DNA of 64,000 nucleotides, taken from the NCBI GenBank assembly GCA_910579275.1, contig CAJTTO010000003.1, positions 1 through 64,000 of the forward strand, written 5' to 3'. Positions 42,235-50,962 of this stretch are shown here, in pieces (position 1 is the first letter of the stretch; every line of letters starts with the position of its first letter). Under the pieces are notes generated by a model. That model made no database searches. It saw only the letters and a list, made by a program, of their open reading frames with translations, and had not been told where the DNA came from. The translations under genes and the position numbers were made by a program. Source of the stretch: an uncultured Lachnospiraceae bacterium (GTDB taxonomy: Bacteria; Bacillota; Clostridia; Lachnospirales; Lachnospiraceae).

Positions 42235-42585
42235 TCAGAGCTCCTCTATGATTTTATAGGTATCCTGATATAATACTTCAAGCTGCTTCATCTCGTCATC
42301 CAGATTCATATCCTGAGCCCTTAGTTTCTCCACCATCGGTATCAGCAAATGATACAAATCATTGATTCCAAGATTTGACACAAATCCCTTCATGGTATGT
42401 GCCCCCTCAAAAGCTTCCTTGCTGTTTCCCTTTTCATAAGCTTCCTTCAGTTTGTCAAAACTGGAATCATCAAGAAACTTCTTGAGGCACTTGAAATAAA
42501 GTGCCTCATTATTTAAAAATCGTTTCATGGTTCCGTCTACATCAAAGCCTTTTCCTTCCAAAAATTCCTTTTGACCAGCATCCAT
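42235..42585 (-). CDS. Stand-alone Hpt (histidine phosphotransfer) protein
   Basis: 116 residues, a four-helix Hpt domain with the phospho-His63 in AHTMKGFVSNLG. It can shuttle phosphate between a kinase and receivers; partners here could be CheA, CheV or the OmpR-type regulator. GGAGG lies 8 bases before the ATG at 42585. It follows cheA by 19 bases. Confidence 0.88.
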   Translation of the reverse strand: MDAGQKEFLEGKGFDVDGTMKRFLNNEALYFKCLKKFLDDSSFDKLKEAYEKGNSKEAFEGAHTMKGFVSNLGINDLYHLLIPMVEKLRAQDMNLDDEMKQLEVLYQDTYKIIEEL

Positions 42586-42604
42586 GTAGTTTTCCTCCAT
42601 CCAA

Positions 42605-44743
42605 TTAATCCTGCATCAAACCGCTTACATCGAGTATCAGTGCAATGCTACCGTCCCCGAGCTGTGTACAGCCAGAGATGCCATGCACTTTCTTCACATA
42701 AGGCGGTATCGGTTTTACAACGATCTCCTGCGTTCCAATCAATTCGTCTATCAGTACACAAAGCGAATTTCCTTCATATTCAAGAAGAAGCATTACACCA
42801 TCTTCAATGTCTGTCACAGCATCTTCCAGATCATACTTCTGGCTCAGTCTGAGAATCGGATAACATTCACCTCGTATCATGACATATTCTTCACCATTCG
42901 GTTCATGTATGATCTGATCGTCTGTCACACGTATGAACTGCTTAATCGCACCCGTTTCCATAACAAACTTGGTATTACCGTTCCTCATGACAATACCGTC
43001 AATAATTGCCATTGTCAGTGGAATCTTCATCGTCATCGTGGTTCCTTCGCCCTCGATGGAATCAATGTCAAGCACACCGCCAATTTTCTGGATATTCTTA
43101 ACCACTACGTCCATACCCACGCCACGTCCGGAGAACTCTGTAACTTTCTCTTTCGTGGAAAATCCGGGGAATGTAATAAACTGGAATATCTCCTTGTCTG
43201 TGTAGTCGCTCTCAATACGGTTGTCTGGAAGAATACCGTTCTCCCAAGCTTTCTTGTATAGTTTATTTCTGTTAAGGCCTTTTCCGTTATCTCTTACGGA
43301 AATCCATACCTTTCCGCCTTCATTCTTGGCTTCAAGCGTAACCTTGGCAGGCTCTTTCTTTCCGGCAGCCGTTCTCTCCTCCGGCGTCTCCACTCCGTGA
43401 TCCACGGAATTTCTAACCAAGTGCATCAACGGATCCGAAATGTTCTCGATAATGTTCTTATCAACTTCTGTCGTATCGCCTATCATCTCAAACTCAATAT
43501 TTTTTCCAAGCTTTCTAGACATGTCAAATACCGTTCTGTTCATCTTCTGGAACGTATTGGTGAGCGGCATCATACGCATCGACATAATAAGCTCCTGCAT
43601 TTCAGTCGTTATCTTCGACAGCTGCGATGCTGCTTTCTGGAAATTGGAAAGATCAAGGTTCGGCACCTGTAAATCCGGATTTTGAAGCACTACTGATTCG
43701 GCAATAACCATTTCTCCCATCAGGTTCATCAGGCTGTTCATCTTATCGATGCTGACGCTCATAAATGCCTGCTTGGTCTCTTTCTTCTTTTTCTTGGTTA
43801 TCTGCTTTGCTTTTCCTGCCTCTTTCTGAATGACATAATCACCAGGCTGAGGTTCTTTTTCTACCTTTGGTATCTCCGGTGCTGCGACAACAGGTTCTGC
43901 TGCATCCGCAACAGGTTCATCCGAAAATCCTCTCTCGAACTCTGCATTCGAGCACTCCTCAATCTCAATTCCGCTTATCTCGGAAGTCGTGTCAAGGAGG
44001 TCATGAAGCTTGCTCTCGGTAAAATCACCACGTACCAGCATCAGAAAACCTTCCGCCAGAATCGTTTCCGAGCAAGTCTCATCCGTCAAAATATCTTCTG
44101 GTGTGTAATGCACATCCTCTGTAAACTCTTTTAAAGCATATGTAGCAGAATAGGCGCGCAGATTACTCATCTGCGTATCCTCATGGTATGTAATTTTAAT
44201 GCGGAAACATCTTGCCGCTCCTGACGCCTGTGGCGCTATATAGAACTGATTCGGTCCCAGTTCCATTGCCGCGTCCGTTTTGGCAGGCTCTGCCTTCACT
44301 TCCGGTGCGGGTTCTTCCTTTGACGATGATATCACACCCTTGAGCTTTTCAAGGAATTTCTCCATCATCACAATCAGCTCGGAATTGTCCCCATCAGGGT
44401 CATTTCCGTCCTTTATCTTTTCCATTTCCCCGTTTATAAAATCCAAAACCTGGAACACAATCTCTGTAAGTTCCATATGTGGTTCTTCGATGCCGATGTT
44501 TTCTCTCAAGTAGTAGAATATATCTTCCAGCTTGTGGGACACCTTCATAATATTATCATACATCATAACACCAGAAGATCCCTTGATGGTATGCATTATC
44601 CTGAATATCTCGTTAATACTGTTTTCGTCAAACGCATCATCATCCTTGGTTTCCAGTACAATTTCTTCCAAATTCTCTAAAAGCTGGCCATTCTCATAAA
44701 TATATATGTCCACCATTCCGTCTAAATTGAATTCCTCAGCCAT
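42605..44743 (-). CDS. cheA: Chemotaxis histidine kinase CheA
   Basis: 712 residues with the full CheA domain order: P1 Hpt with phospho-His51 in IMHTIKGSSG, a P2 CheY-docking domain (about 185-275), the P3 dimer helix pair (MSVSIDKMNSLMNLMGEM), the P4 ATPase with LMHLVRNSVDHG (N box), RDNGKGLN and GRGVGMDVV (G box), and a C-terminal P5 CheW-like domain (from about 575). It phosphorylates CheY/CheB-type receivers in response to receptors; none of those partners are in the window apart from CheV. AAGGGG precedes the ATG at 7 bases. Probably transcribed with the small zinc ribbon gene upstream. Confidence 0.94.
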   Translation of the reverse strand: MAEEFNLDGMVDIYIYENGQLLENLEEIVLETKDDDAFDENSINEIFRIMHTIKGSSGVMMYDNIMKVSHKLEDIFYYLRENIGIEEPHMELTEIVFQVLDFINGEMEKIKDGNDPDGDNSELIVMMEKFLEKLKGVISSSKEEPAPEVKAEPAKTDAAMELGPNQFYIAPQASGAARCFRIKITYHEDTQMSNLRAYSATYALKEFTEDVHYTPEDILTDETCSETILAEGFLMLVRGDFTESKLHDLLDTTSEISGIEIEECSNAEFERGFSDEPVADAAEPVVAAPEIPKVEKEPQPGDYVIQKEAGKAKQITKKKKKETKQAFMSVSIDKMNSLMNLMGEMVIAESVVLQNPDLQVPNLDLSNFQKAASQLSKITTEMQELIMSMRMMPLTNTFQKMNRTVFDMSRKLGKNIEFEMIGDTTEVDKNIIENISDPLMHLVRNSVDHGVETPEERTAAGKKEPAKVTLEAKNEGGKVWISVRDNGKGLNRNKLYKKAWENGILPDNRIESDYTDKEIFQFITFPGFSTKEKVTEFSGRGVGMDVVVKNIQKIGGVLDIDSIEGEGTTMTMKIPLTMAIIDGIVMRNGNTKFVMETGAIKQFIRVTDDQIIHEPNGEEYVMIRGECYPILRLSQKYDLEDAVTDIEDGVMLLLEYEGNSLCVLIDELIGTQEIVVKPIPPYVKKVHGISGCTQLGDGSIALILDVSGLMQD

Positions 44744-44837
44744 GCGGGCACCCCTTCCATTTCATAAAACTTTAATCTTACGTCCATAAAATATTGTAAA
44801 AAGCAAAGCACAATAATTTACATATATAATTTTATAT

Positions 44838-45017
44838 CTAATCTGTACAATAGTCAATGTTTTCTGATAATTTTGTCACATCTCTTATCACATTTCCAAA
44901 CAGCAGGAAATCCATACTTGCCTCCTGAATCTCCAAACTGCCGCATTTTGGGCACTTTTCATCTGCATAGTCAAGTGTCCCGCATCTTTTGCAAAAACAA
45001 ATTTTTTCATATTTCAT
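44838..45017 (-). CDS. Small zinc ribbon protein
   Basis: 59 residues, below the usual gene-finding cutoff. Two cysteine pairs, CFCKRC (residues 7-12) and CPKC (22-25), make a rubredoxin/zinc-ribbon-like knuckle, followed by a mostly helical tail (SMDFLLFGNVIRDVTKL). An in-frame stop lies three codons before the ATG at 45017. The RBS is weak (AAAGGA about 15 bases upstream). It lies 94 bases upstream of cheA on the same strand behind a promoter at 45044-45071, so cotranscription with cheA is likely. Function unknown. Confidence 0.6.
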   Translation of the reverse strand: MKYEKICFCKRCGTLDYADEKCPKCGSLEIQEASMDFLLFGNVIRDVTKLSENIDYCTD

Positions 45018-45043
45018 TGATATTTACGAGTTTCCTTTCTATA

Positions 45044-45071
45044 ATTATAGTGAAGTATTTATAAAACGCAA
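45044..45071 (-). promoter_or_regulatory. Promoter of the zinc ribbon-cheA block
   Basis: TTGCGT (45071-45066), a 16-base spacer and TATAAT (45049-45044) on the minus strand. The divergent SGNH promoter lies 130 bases away; the sequence between is AT-rich with no further structure that I recognise. Confidence 0.55.
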
Positions 45072-45203
45072 TACTTGTTTTCCAATTTATGACATTCCGC
45101 ATATATTTTACAACTTTGTGTCATAAAATGGCGCTTTTCTGATAATATTTTGGGTTTGTTCACTTTTTCGGAATAATTTTGAAATATTTTTTTAATATTA
45201 GTA

Positions 45204-45232
45204 TTGAATTAATATGCTTCTGCATATATAAT
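45204..45232 (+). promoter_or_regulatory. Promoter of the SGNH hydrolase gene
   Basis: TTGAAT (45204-45209), 17 bases, TATAAT (45227-45232); the leader is about 95 bases. Confidence 0.75.
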
Positions 45233-45335
45233 AAGCTAAGGCTGAGGTTCTATATGTTGTTGATATTGCCTTTGGCATTTTACACATACTACGATATATA
45301 GTCATTTTGTTAACCGTCATGAAAGGAGCTTTGCC

Positions 45336-46220
45336 ATGAAAAAATATACCAATTCAGTACTAGCACTCTTTATATGTATGCTGATTCTTACTCCATCAAC
45401 AGTATATGCCGAGGAACTGGTAAATATGCCTGCGTTCTCCATCATTCAGCCTATAACGGGTGCCGCCCTGGCAAATGAAAATCTTACAGACAGTCTTACG
45501 GCGCGATTAAATCTATACCTTGTAGATAATTATACCAACGGAAATATTGATGAACAAAAATTTAATGAAATTGTTGCAAGCGGAATGATTTCTGAAAATG
45601 CTTTCTTTGCAAATTCTGTGTTCGTGGGGGATTCCCTCACCGTCGGATTTAAAGACTACTGCAGAACGCATGAGTCCATCGCATCCGATTCTACATACTT
45701 TCTGGCAAGGGTAAGCTGCTCTGCCAAAGCAGCCATATCCCCAAATGCCCTGACCGAGCATGCCGGCATTATGCCGATACACAACGGACAAGTACAGTAT
45801 ATCGAAGACTCTGTTTCCCAGCTTCCAAATATTTCAAAAATGTTTATCTGCTACGGAATGAACGATCTGACATGCAGCTCCCCAACTCAGTTTGTTTCGG
45901 ATATGCAGACACTGATTACAAGAATAATGGCAAAAACGCCCGGATTACAGGTTTATGTACTTTCCATCCCCTGTATCACGAGCGGTGTCAACACCGGATA
46001 TCTGAGCAATGAGTCCATTCAGACCGCCAATATCCTTCTGCAGGAGATCTGCATGCAGAACGGCTGGGGATTTATCAACATCTCCGAGCATCTGATGGGA
46101 CCAGACAATGCAATTCGCCCAGAATACAGTTCAGACAGCTATGTACATGAAAACAGCCGTGCATACAAGATATGGAACAGTGTATTAAAAGATTATGCTT
46201 TTATGGAAATAACAAAATAA
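45336..46220 (+). CDS. Secreted SGNH/GDSL-family hydrolase
   Basis: 294 residues with a signal peptide (cleavage after about residue 25, VYA-EE). Block I FVGDSLTVGF holds the nucleophile Ser100, block III is YGMNDL, and the Asp/His pair is in SSDSYVHENSRAY near the C-terminus. Such enzymes deacylate polysaccharides, peptidoglycan or lipids outside the cell. AAAGGAG precedes the ATG. Monocistronic with its own promoter and terminator. Substrate unknown. Confidence 0.87.
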   Translation: MKKYTNSVLALFICMLILTPSTVYAEELVNMPAFSIIQPITGAALANENLTDSLTARLNLYLVDNYTNGNIDEQKFNEIVASGMISENAFFANSVFVGDSLTVGFKDYCRTHESIASDSTYFLARVSCSAKAAISPNALTEHAGIMPIHNGQVQYIEDSVSQLPNISKMFICYGMNDLTCSSPTQFVSDMQTLITRIMAKTPGLQVYVLSIPCITSGVNTGYLSNESIQTANILLQEICMQNGWGFINISEHLMGPDNAIRPEYSSDSYVHENSRAYKIWNSVLKDYAFMEITK

Positions 46221-46264
46221 AACATAAAAAATGGATGTGTAACGCATCCATTTTTTATGTTTTT
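46219..46264. terminator. Bidirectional terminator
   Basis: AAACATAAAAAATGGATG pairs with CATCCATTTTTTATGTTT, serving the SGNH gene (plus) and the cytidylate-kinase-like gene (minus). Confidence 0.85.
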
Positions 46265-46266
46265 CA

Positions 46267-47055
46267 CTACATTCTTGTAAAATTCATGAAACTGTCCTCT
46301 CCGCCAGGTTCTGCACCGGATATCTTCACCTGCACAAATTTCATCCCACGCGAAACAGCTTCATCAAGCTTATTCTTACCAGCACTCAGTGTAAATGTAC
46401 CATTTTTTTCCACAACGGAAACGACATCCGCATCCGATACATCCGAATCCGGTACCATGACAGACGAGGGATTCAGCTCCATCATTTTCTCAAACATTCC
46501 ACTTTGGTAATCCGCCATTTTATCCAATATTTCCTGCACAATCTCATCTGGCGCCGCATTGGTGCTTTCGATTACCAGATTGTAGTTGCTCATGTCATAG
46601 TAATCAATGCCATACACTTCCTTATAGCGAACCGTCTCAAGCTTCTGCCTGTTGATAAGTGCCTTCCTGCATGCCTCCTGAGACTCATACGACTCCGAGT
46701 TTGCCCGCAGACTGTCGTGGAAAACCCTGCGGCTTGCCTCATCAATGTCCGTTATAATAAATATCTTGAAACTTTTGGACGCAAAATGCCACGCAAGGCG
46801 GGAATCAAACACAACATTGTCCCGCTCCTCGCTGATTCTTGTTGTCGTGTCATCAATCATTTTGTCTACAGAGTGGTCGCCGCGGCTTGCCGCCTCATTT
46901 ACCTGCTTATTAAATTCTTCAACGGATATGCCCTTTTCCATGGCAAGCTGCCTGAAAACATTTCCTGTCGAAGAATACTCATATCCCTTTTCCTTTAATA
47001 TCTTTGCCACGCTCGATTTGCCGCTTCCAAGATTTCCTGTAATTGTAATGTTCAT
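46267..47055 (-). CDS. Cytidylate kinase-like family protein
   Basis: 262 residues. The N-terminus has a P-loop GNLGSGKSS (residues 7-15) and the short-type CMP kinase pattern (YSSTGNVFRQLA, VVFDSRLAWHF, then a lid with Arg residues in SRRVFHDSLR). About 80 extra C-terminal residues (from FEKMMELNPSS) with a beta pattern KFVQVKISG form an additional small domain. The main domain suggests phosphate transfer to a nucleotide or a related small molecule. The ATG at 47055 is placed after AGGAGAGGG. Real CMP kinase activity is uncertain since the essential Cmk may lie elsewhere. Confidence 0.75.
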   Translation of the reverse strand: MNITITGNLGSGKSSVAKILKEKGYEYSSTGNVFRQLAMEKGISVEEFNKQVNEAASRGDHSVDKMIDDTTTRISEERDNVVFDSRLAWHFASKSFKIFIITDIDEASRRVFHDSLRANSESYESQEACRKALINRQKLETVRYKEVYGIDYYDMSNYNLVIESTNAAPDEIVQEILDKMADYQSGMFEKMMELNPSSVMVPDSDVSDADVVSVVEKNGTFTLSAGKNKLDEAVSRGMKFVQVKISGAEPGGEDSFMNFTRM

Positions 47056-47136
47056 TCCAACACCCTCTCCTTTATAAAATATATCTGTTTCGTTATAATT
47101 ATACCTGTATCCATACCTTATGTACACCTGTAAATA

Positions 47137-48303
47137 TTATGGGTTACATCGTTTGCACGGCACATAGCCTTTTGCAATGATATCCTCCCTGCTTTCCGAC
47201 GAGTCCTTTCTGTTTACAGTCGGCAGGGAACTGCAGGAAGGCTTGTGAAATTTTTTCGTCTTCGTATTTAGGACATAAGTGATTTCGTTTGTATCCGAAC
47301 GTTCTTCTTTCTTTTCCGGTTCTGTAATCACAGGGGCATTCTGATTCCCGGAATTTTTGTCCGGCGCCTCCCACACAGAAGAATTTCCGTTTGGCTCTCC
47401 TGCTTTCCATGTCTCAGATGCCGGAACATTAAACGTAATCTCTTTCCCGTCAGAAACCGCCACAATGGTTCCTTCCTCATCTGTCCTGTACACATCCACC
47501 CCGTTCATCCGGAATGTATTCATGGTCTCCGCATGCGGATGTCCATATGAGTTGTCTGTTCCACAGCTAATGACTGCATAGGATGGATCAACCGCTTTAA
47601 AAAATTCCTGCGACGTGGATGTCCGGCTTCCGTGATGCCCCGCTTTGTAAACATCTGCCGAAACGTCAATGCCGTTTGCCAGTATGTCCTTCTCCGCGTT
47701 TTCTTCCGCATCACCAGTAAACAGGAACTTGTTCCCCCCATGCGCAACTGTCAGTGCAATCGAAGCATCATTTGGGTTATCGTAGCTGTCGTTCGGCGCC
47801 AGAATCGTTATCTTAGCCGTCCCGAGAGTATACTGTGTCCCGACTTTCGGCGTGGTATATTTCAGGTGCTTATTGTCAAGCGCCTGTATCATTTTCTGAT
47901 ATGTCTTGTTGTCTTTCTCAAAATTTGACAGAAATACTTTGTCAACATCAAACTTTGTAATGATAACCGGCGCCCCGCCTATATGATCCGAGTCCGGATG
48001 TGTAAAAATCAAATAATCCAGTTTATTGATTTTTTGTTTTTTTAAATAATTTTGTATTGCAGTCGCCTTTGTGTAATCTCCCGCATCAATCAGCATGGAA
48101 TGCCCGTCACACATAATCAACGTGGCATCACCCTGCCCGACATCCAGAAAGTGTACTTCCATACTGCCTGTTTCCACACTTTCTGCCCTAGCACCGCTCG
48201 TCCTGCCCTCCGCTGCCTCGGTCATCAAGGAGTCAGCTGAAAAACCGATTATAATTGCAGCTGCCAGTATCAGATTCATTATTTGTCTGTATACTTTCCT
48301 CAT
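47137..48303 (-). CDS. Secreted ComEC-like metallo-beta-lactamase-fold hydrolase
   Basis: 388 residues. A signal peptide (about 1-31) precedes an MBL domain like the C-terminal part of ComEC: FLDVGQGDATLI, metal ligands in THPDSDHIGG, GDAEENAEKD and AGHHGSRTSTS. A Pro/Asn/Glu linker (about 300-345) leads to a small C-terminal module FHKPSCSSL..YVPCKRCNP, an Ada-type two-Cys-pair metal-binding fold also found at the end of secreted nucleases. It may act on extracellular nucleic acid; that is inference from ComEC and the Ada-like tail. Confidence 0.85.
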   Translation of the reverse strand: MRKVYRQIMNLILAAAIIIGFSADSLMTEAAEGRTSGARAESVETGSMEVHFLDVGQGDATLIMCDGHSMLIDAGDYTKATAIQNYLKKQKINKLDYLIFTHPDSDHIGGAPVIITKFDVDKVFLSNFEKDNKTYQKMIQALDNKHLKYTTPKVGTQYTLGTAKITILAPNDSYDNPNDASIALTVAHGGNKFLFTGDAEENAEKDILANGIDVSADVYKAGHHGSRTSTSQEFFKAVDPSYAVISCGTDNSYGHPHAETMNTFRMNGVDVYRTDEEGTIVAVSDGKEITFNVPASETWKAGEPNGNSSVWEAPDKNSGNQNAPVITEPEKKEERSDTNEITYVLNTKTKKFHKPSCSSLPTVNRKDSSESREDIIAKGYVPCKRCNP

Positions 48304-48436
48304 AGCGCTTATCCCTCCTGTACATGCTTTATATCATGGCACGCGCAAATACTGCCATTTACTATATCTTACACAAAAAAACATCAAAATACAAACATTT
48401 TCGTTCCTGCTCCACCTACTTTTTGCATTCTGGCAG

Positions 48437-48573
48437 GTAACAGTTCAGCCTTCGGCTTCCTGTTACAGGCATCAAGCCATGCATAACCACTTCGTGGTGG
48501 CTTGATGCATCTCTACCATTACGCTATTTCACGGACTTTGCAGTAAATGCAAAGTCCTGGGCTGAACTGTTAC
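48437..48573 (-). mobile_element. Family B MITE-like element, copy 2
   Basis: 137 bp with ends GTAACAGTTCAGCC and GGCTGAACTGTTAC, inverted relative to the other two full copies. A perfect 8-bp target duplication TCTGGCAG flanks it (48429-48436 and 48574-48581). It sits 25 bases upstream of the tmRNA -35 box. Confidence 0.92.
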
Positions 48574-48605
48574 TCTGGCAGCACAAATTTTTTTTATATT
48601 TTTAC

Positions 48606-48634
48606 TTGACTATCTTCCAACTTTCTGATATCAT
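48606..48634 (+). promoter_or_regulatory. tmRNA promoter
   Basis: TTGACT (48606-48611), 17 bases, TATCAT (48629-48634). Confidence 0.8.
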
Positions 48635-48655
48635 AAACTAACCTTGATTAATCAA

Positions 48656-49000
48656 GGGGTAGTAAAGGTTTCGACAGGGAACTTGAAGATGGAGAAGCAG
48701 GTCGCAGGCATGCGTTAATTCCAAAATTAAAATTAAACGCTGAAGATAATTTAGCATACGCAGCCTAATGGCTGCTGTCTGACCTAGTGCACCTACACAT
48801 TGGGAGCCAGGCATCATTTATGTAGGAAACGACACTTACTAAGCTTTGCGTATGTGGGCGTACTATGAAGCTACTGACCGTTTAGGGGCGTTGATTCGCC
48901 TAGGCGGAAGGGAACCGGGCTTAGCCCAAAACAATCAACTAAACCTGTAGAAGTACATGGGATGGTTTTTTGGACACGGGTTCGACTCCCGTCTACTCCA
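48656..49000 (+). ncRNA. ssrA: Transfer-messenger RNA (tmRNA)
   Basis: 345 nt. The 5' GGGGTAG (48656-48662) pairs with CTACTCC (48993-48999) as the acceptor stem, with discriminator A at 49000. AGTAAAGGTTTCGACAGGG is the tRNA-like 5' part and ACGGGTTCGACTCCCGT the T arm. The tag reading frame ends AACGCTGAAGATAATTTAGC..GCAGCC-TAA, encoding a tag that ends NAEDNLAYAA; the resume codon upstream is not certain. tmRNA rescues stalled ribosomes with SmpB. Confidence 0.96.
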
Positions 49001-49003
49001 CTA

Positions 49004-49055
49004 AAACTCGCAAAAAGCGTTGGTTCAGTCCGCTTTTGGGAGTTTTTCTTTTTTT
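49004..49055 (+). terminator. tmRNA terminator
   Basis: AACTCgCAAAAAGCG pairs with CGCTTTTGGGAGTT, followed by two T runs. Confidence 0.85.
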
Positions 49056-49156
49056 AAGACACACTATGAAATAAAGAGATGCGATTTGTCAGCCGATTTT
49101 TTCAAAAAACTGGTTAAACTATATTTCATGTTCAACAAAAAGGAAGGACAGTCAAT

Positions 49157-49591
49157 ATGAAAAGTCTAGAAAATAATTATGATGCAATAAAAAATCACTT
49201 TTATGGCACCCTTGGTTTTATCCAACTGCTTGATATGCGAATCACAGAACTTTCCGAGGGATACTGTAAGGGTGAAATGCCCTTAAGACCTGAAATCCTG
49301 AATCCACTCGGCAGCGTACACGGCGGATGCACCTTTGCCCTTGCCGACACAATCGGCGGAAGTGCCGCCCTGACACACGGTAACAGTGTTGTGACAGTCG
49401 ATAGCAATATTCATTATCTTGCGCCTGCACGCAACACAGAAAAGCTGGTCGCCGAGGCAAAAGAAATCAAGTATGGTTCGACAATTGCTGTCTATGAGGT
49501 AAATGTCTACAAGGCAGACGGTACAATGGTCGCCACCTCTATCCAGTCCTACTTTGTATTCTCGGACAAAAACAAAAAGGACATAAGTTAA
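49157..49591 (+). CDS. PaaI-type hotdog-fold acyl-CoA thioesterase
   Basis: 144 residues of the PaaI thioesterase family: the long helix segment LNPLGSVHGGCTFALADTIGG (split: NPLGSVHGG, residues 49-57, then the catalytic Asp in LADTIGG) and the core strand VTVDSNIHYLAPA. It releases CoA from acyl- or aryl-acetyl-CoA. It faces the convergent phenylacetate-CoA ligase gene across a shared terminator, fitting an editing role for aryl-CoA. AAGGAAGGA precedes the ATG. Confidence 0.87.
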   Translation: MKSLENNYDAIKNHFYGTLGFIQLLDMRITELSEGYCKGEMPLRPEILNPLGSVHGGCTFALADTIGGSAALTHGNSVVTVDSNIHYLAPARNTEKLVAEAKEIKYGSTIAVYEVNVYKADGTMVATSIQSYFVFSDKNKKDIS

Positions 49592-49625
49592 CCGGACAGG
49601 ATTCCCCTGTCCGGCTGCTTTTATT
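49592..49625. terminator. Bidirectional terminator between PaaI and PaaK genes
   Basis: CCGGACAGG pairs with CCTGTCCGG, followed by GCTGCTTTT on the plus strand. Confidence 0.8.
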
Positions 49626-50928
49626 TATTATACAAATCCCTCTTGTCAAACACGCGAACCGCTTTGCCCTCACTTCTTGTAATCGTTTTTGGTTCTATGA
49701 TTTTTACATCTACCTTAATGCCAAGCATGGACTTTAATCCTGCCACGATGGATTTTTCCCGCTCCGCAGTATTAAAGCCTGCATCTGCCGCCATCTCCGG
49801 TGTCTTTTCCACCTGCACTTCAATGGTATCGTTATTTCCTATACGGTCAACAAAAATCTGGTAATTTGCCTCATAGCCCTTATTGAGCAAAACTGCCTCA
49901 ATCTGTGAAGGCCATACATTGACACCTTTTACTACCATCATGTCATCGCTTCTGCCCATCGGTTTATGCATACGGATATGGGTACGTCCGCATGAACATT
50001 TCTTTCTGGTCAGGTAACAAAGGTCACGCGTGCGGTACCGCAAAAGCGGGAACGCCTTTTTGGTAATACATGTAAATACAAGCTCTCCTATCTCCCCTTC
50101 CGGAAGCACTTCACCTGTGTCCGGATTGATAATTTCGGGAATAAAGTGATCCTCCTGAATGTGCATTCCCTGCTGTTCCTCACACTCAAAGGAAACGCCC
50201 GGTCCCGATATTTCCGTAAGCCCATAAATGTCATATGCCTTGATGCCCAGTGCCTTTTCAATGTTCTTTCTCATTTCCTCCGTCCACGGCTCTGCACCAA
50301 ATATTCCTGCCTTTAACTTAATCTGATCCCTAAGCCCTCTCTCATTGATTGTCTCGCCGAGATTTGCAGCATATGACGGCGTACAGCAGAGAATGGTGGA
50401 ACCAAGGTCTGTCATAAACTGAAGCTGGCGCTCTGTATTTCCAGAAGACATCGGGAGTGTCAGGCACCCTACTTTGTGCGAACCGCCATTTAAGCCCGGT
50501 CCCCCTGTAAAAAGCCCATAGCCGTAGCAGACATGGCACACATCATCTTTCGTACCGCCTGCCGCCACAATTGCCCTCGCACAGCACTCCTCCCACACAT
50601 CAATATCCTCCTGCGTGTAAAACGACACAACACGCCTGCCTGTTGTTCCGCTCGTTGACTGAATCCGGACACATTCGGACAAGGGCACTCCCAACAGCCC
50701 ATACGGATACTGATCCCTTAAATCATTCTTATCAATAAACGGGAGCTTATGTAAGTCCTCTATGCCATTCACATCCTCCGGCTTCACTCCCAACGCATCC
50801 ATTTTGTCATGGTAGAATTTCACGTTTTCATACACGAATTTTACCTGTGCTGTCAATCGCTCGCTTTGCAAAGCCTGTATCTGCTCTACTGGCATCGTTT
50901 CAATTTCTGGTTGATAATAATTTGCCAT
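49621..50928 (-). CDS. paaK: Phenylacetate-CoA ligase
   Basis: 435 residues of the acyl-adenylate-forming PaaK family. Motifs: STSGTTGRRVV (ATP-binding loop, near residue 93), YGLTEISGPGVSFEC (near 235) and the C-terminal domain with KPMGRSDDMMVVKGVNVWPSQIE. It activates phenylacetate or related aryl acids as CoA thioesters with ATP. In an anaerobic gut-type organism it may serve indolepyruvate/aromatic acid metabolism; the substrate is not decidable. A 19-bp palindrome overlaps its promoter. Confidence 0.92.
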   Translation of the reverse strand: MANYYQPEIETMPVEQIQALQSERLTAQVKFVYENVKFYHDKMDALGVKPEDVNGIEDLHKLPFIDKNDLRDQYPYGLLGVPLSECVRIQSTSGTTGRRVVSFYTQEDIDVWEECCARAIVAAGGTKDDVCHVCYGYGLFTGGPGLNGGSHKVGCLTLPMSSGNTERQLQFMTDLGSTILCCTPSYAANLGETINERGLRDQIKLKAGIFGAEPWTEEMRKNIEKALGIKAYDIYGLTEISGPGVSFECEEQQGMHIQEDHFIPEIINPDTGEVLPEGEIGELVFTCITKKAFPLLRYRTRDLCYLTRKKCSCGRTHIRMHKPMGRSDDMMVVKGVNVWPSQIEAVLLNKGYEANYQIFVDRIGNNDTIEVQVEKTPEMAADAGFNTAEREKSIVAGLKSMLGIKVDVKIIEPKTITRSEGKAVRVFDKRDLYNK

Positions 50929-50962
50929 TTTATATTCTCCTTCGCTTTAATCTTTTAAAGTT

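Noticed and set aside
45513..45791. Minus-strand open frame within the SGNH hydrolase gene
   Set aside because: The plus-strand frame has a signal peptide, catalytic blocks, promoter and terminator; the antisense frame has none of these.
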